From Varanus komodoensis (lineage: Eukaryota > Chordata > Lepidosauria > Squamata > Varanidae): 64,000 bases of DNA. The stretch is taken from NCBI RefSeq assembly GCF_004798865.1, contig NW_025335568.1, positions 49,455,058 through 49,519,057 on the forward strand. The letters are read 5' to 3'. The notes beneath the pieces were generated by a model that searched no databases, was not told where the DNA came from, and saw only the letters and a list, made by a program, of their open reading frames with translations. Each line of letters begins with the position of its first letter. Positions within the stretch are counted from its first letter, which is position 1. The position numbers and the translations under genes were made by a program. This document shows positions 61,763-64,000 of this stretch, piece after piece.

Positions 61763-62290
61763 CAGGTTGCTTATCTGTCCAACTAGGAATTTCTAGCTGG
61801 CACAAACACAACAGTGTGGCTGCACAGAGGATACAAAAGAGAAATGTGTACCAGGAGTATGGTAGTTTACATATTTGTTCCCCTGCTTCTTTTATGTGCT
61901 TTGTTATGACCTCACATAGTTTCCAAGACCTAACACATGGTGCCATATCCATATCCACCAGTGTTGCATTTGTCCTTATGATTGCTCTCATGATTCTTTT
62001 TCAGGACAAGGTTAGGGGGCAATGCACAGGAATGTGGAATCTGGGGAATATATGGCTTAGAGGGACCAACATCTAGGTTCTGGGTCTGTGAGGACAGGGC
62101 AATGCATGAATATGACATGAGAGAACATTGAAGAATGCGATTGTTGCAGAACTGTAGAACGTTCAAAACATTATTTAAAGCATGGATAGGCATAGGTAGA
62201 TAGCCTTGTGCCTTCCTGAAATTTTGAACTACAGCTCCCATAGTCCATGACCATTGGCAATATTGACTAGAAGGCACCAGATTGCTCCCT

Positions 62291-63799
62291 CCCCTTCCAA
62301 AGGTTTAAGGTGAGGCACCCTAAAATCTTGAATAATACTTGGATGATCAGGCAGGGTATTTTATTGATTCCAGGATGCAGCTATACCATTTTTGCATGAC
62401 TTTCATTACTTGCCTTACTTATGATATAGGAGTAGCAGAAATTGGTGGTGGAACAGGCTCTCCTGCCTTAAGAATATATTTGGCCATTATATGAAAGCAT
62501 TTCCCAGTTTGATGTATTTTGACGAGCTCAAGATTCTTTGTCATAATAATGTAAAATCAATATGGTTCACTTTAAAAGTCAGAAATTCTGCAGGGAATGG
62601 AAATTAAAGAAAGACATTATTCTCAGCTGGAAGTGTTAATTTAAACTGTTTTATCCAAGGAGAGCAGATCTAGATATACAGTGTTCACAATCTTAAGAAG
62701 TGACATGTACGACCCTCATAGTTATCTGAATCCAATGCACTACTTCTTTGCCTTTGGAATAGGAACATTGATTGATACCATGCACTTTTCACAGGACTGG
62801 TGCTGGGAAAATGTAATATAAGTTTTTGTAAGGGTTATTTTGGTAAGAAATAAATGGATATTTGCAATCAGCAATTGTGGCTTGAATCCAGAAATGTTTT
62901 GTGTGTGGAAGAAAGGCACTTTGGCTCATATAAGGCAGCTCCACCAAATTCTCCTCAATTCTGTGTTCCATGGTGGCCCCCAATGTCCCAATCACGTACT
63001 ATTGCAGAGGGCCCCTCAACCCTCAGGGGTGGCTTTGCGGGGCACAAGTGGCTACACTGAGATAGGAAAGGAATCGGGAACCACATTACTTTAGTAGAGA
63101 TCCACTCATCAGTCTCTGTACAAAATCCTAAAATAGCTGTACCTCTGTGTACAACCAGCTTACCATTAAAAGCCCATCCAGCTGGTACATTAAAACCAGG
63201 CAGTTTCCAAAGCTTTATTTCCTTGTATGGTAGTGATTTCCAATGCAACAAGCACCCTTTATTTTGTCTGTACTACCTGAAATTAGCTATTAACTAACTA
63301 CAATAAAATAAATGACCTGCTGACTTAACCACATGAGGCAATTTACAAATTCCTTTAAATCAGATGACAACCCACCCCCCTCTACAGAAAACCAGGTCCT
63401 GAGCTGTGATCTTTAGTATGGAAGAAGCAAGCCTAGAACAGGCTTTGATTCACAAAGGTATAACAGACTTCAAATGGCTACATTGTGATACCAAAGCCAT
63501 GGGGGCTAAAAGAAAATACAGAAACATTTTGATAGGACTGTGCAACTCAGCTTTAGACCTAAAGTTTGTTGGACTAGGACGAGGGCTCATATACACTGTA
63601 TATCCTCCAGCACTGGTATGAGGACACACTGGGGGTGAGGAAGCAAGAGAAGAAACAAGTAGAAGGGTGGGATAAAAAATCAAAGTTCAAAGCTGTATAA
63701 TGTTGTGAGCAGTAACTGCAACATTTCTTCTTACTCTTCAGCTATTAAGCAGGATTTATAAATTGCATTTCAAGAATTCATCAAGTCCCAAACATCTAA
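62291..63799. other. Stretch with nothing recognised
   Basis: No coding match. Several 60-98-codon open frames overlap on both strands with no family resemblance and are taken as chance. Confidence 0.45.
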
Positions 63800-63880
63800 T
63801 TTTATAAACATCCTTGTGAGAGGGACCAGTATTATTGAATAATAATTGCAGCCTGGAGACTGAGGGAAGAAAAAATAGTG
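63800..63880 (-). repeat. SINE/MIR-like fragment, reverse orientation
   Basis: CATCCTTGTGAGAGGGACCAG...ATTATTG...GGAGACTGAGGGA resembles the reversed 3' half of the tRNA-SINE family at 7975. Confidence 0.35.
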
Positions 63881-64000
63881 TTTGGAGCCTTGGACTGACT
63901 CAACATTCCTAGCATTGCCCACAAAATGGGCTCCAAATGTATGTTAACTGCAAGATTTGCAGTGTAAAAACTGATCCTCCAAAGGCTGCAAATGTAAACC

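Noticed and set aside
43200-64000. UMAD1 exons expected upstream of GLCCI1 by mammalian gene order
   Set aside because: I looked for the conserved C-terminal UMA-domain residues on the minus strand and saw no match; they may lie beyond the window.

Overview
The window is vertebrate nuclear DNA, AT-rich and full of repeats, and most likely from a squamate reptile. The reasons are several BovB (RTE-type) LINE copies, many L2-clade LINEs of different ages, CR1/L3-type 3' ends, tRNA-derived SINEs sharing an L2-like 3' end, and short hAT-type fold-back elements. The species cannot be named from the sequence alone.

Only one host gene is certain. GLCCI1 (glucocorticoid-induced transcript 1, FAM117 family) lies on the minus strand. 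Its first coding exon (42030-42588) sits in a CpG island of about 1.2 kb at 41990-43170. Exons 2 (21343-21494), 3 (7771-7857), 4 (6233-6346) and 5 (3859-4011) follow leftwards. All splice sites are GT-AG and the reading frame joins without a break for 355 codons. The remaining C-terminal exons should lie beyond position 1. The introns are about 20.5, 13.5, 1.4 and 2.2 kb, and intron 5 runs off the window.

The introns and the right-hand 21 kb are layered transposon debris. From left to right: a BovB fragment at the edge; three L2 3' ends (1.96-3.8 kb); a decayed RTE element meeting a BovB copy tail-to-tail (14.7-17.4 kb); a fairly young L2 inside an older L2 (23.1-26.2 kb); a CR1/L3 3' end (28.6-29.2 kb); and a long BovB copy antisense to GLCCI1 in intron 1 (38.65-40.97 kb).

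Upstream of the GLCCI1 promoter (43.2-64 kb) lie a Tigger-like DNA transposon, CR1 ends, a short poly-A insertion flanked by a perfect 17-bp target duplication, two long minus-strand L2 copies, and a hAT-like element carrying three tandem 178-bp units. A 52-codon reading frame with paired CxxC motifs at 47692-47850 could be a small or terminal exon of an unknown gene, but is unproven.

I saw no rRNA or tRNA genes beyond SINE heads and a 5S-like stretch, no CRISPR array, and no retrovirus or LTR element. Nothing here is clearly a new biological system. The best leads are the array-bearing hAT element, the clean nested insertions, the CxxC reading frame and the 5S-like/CR1 chimera.
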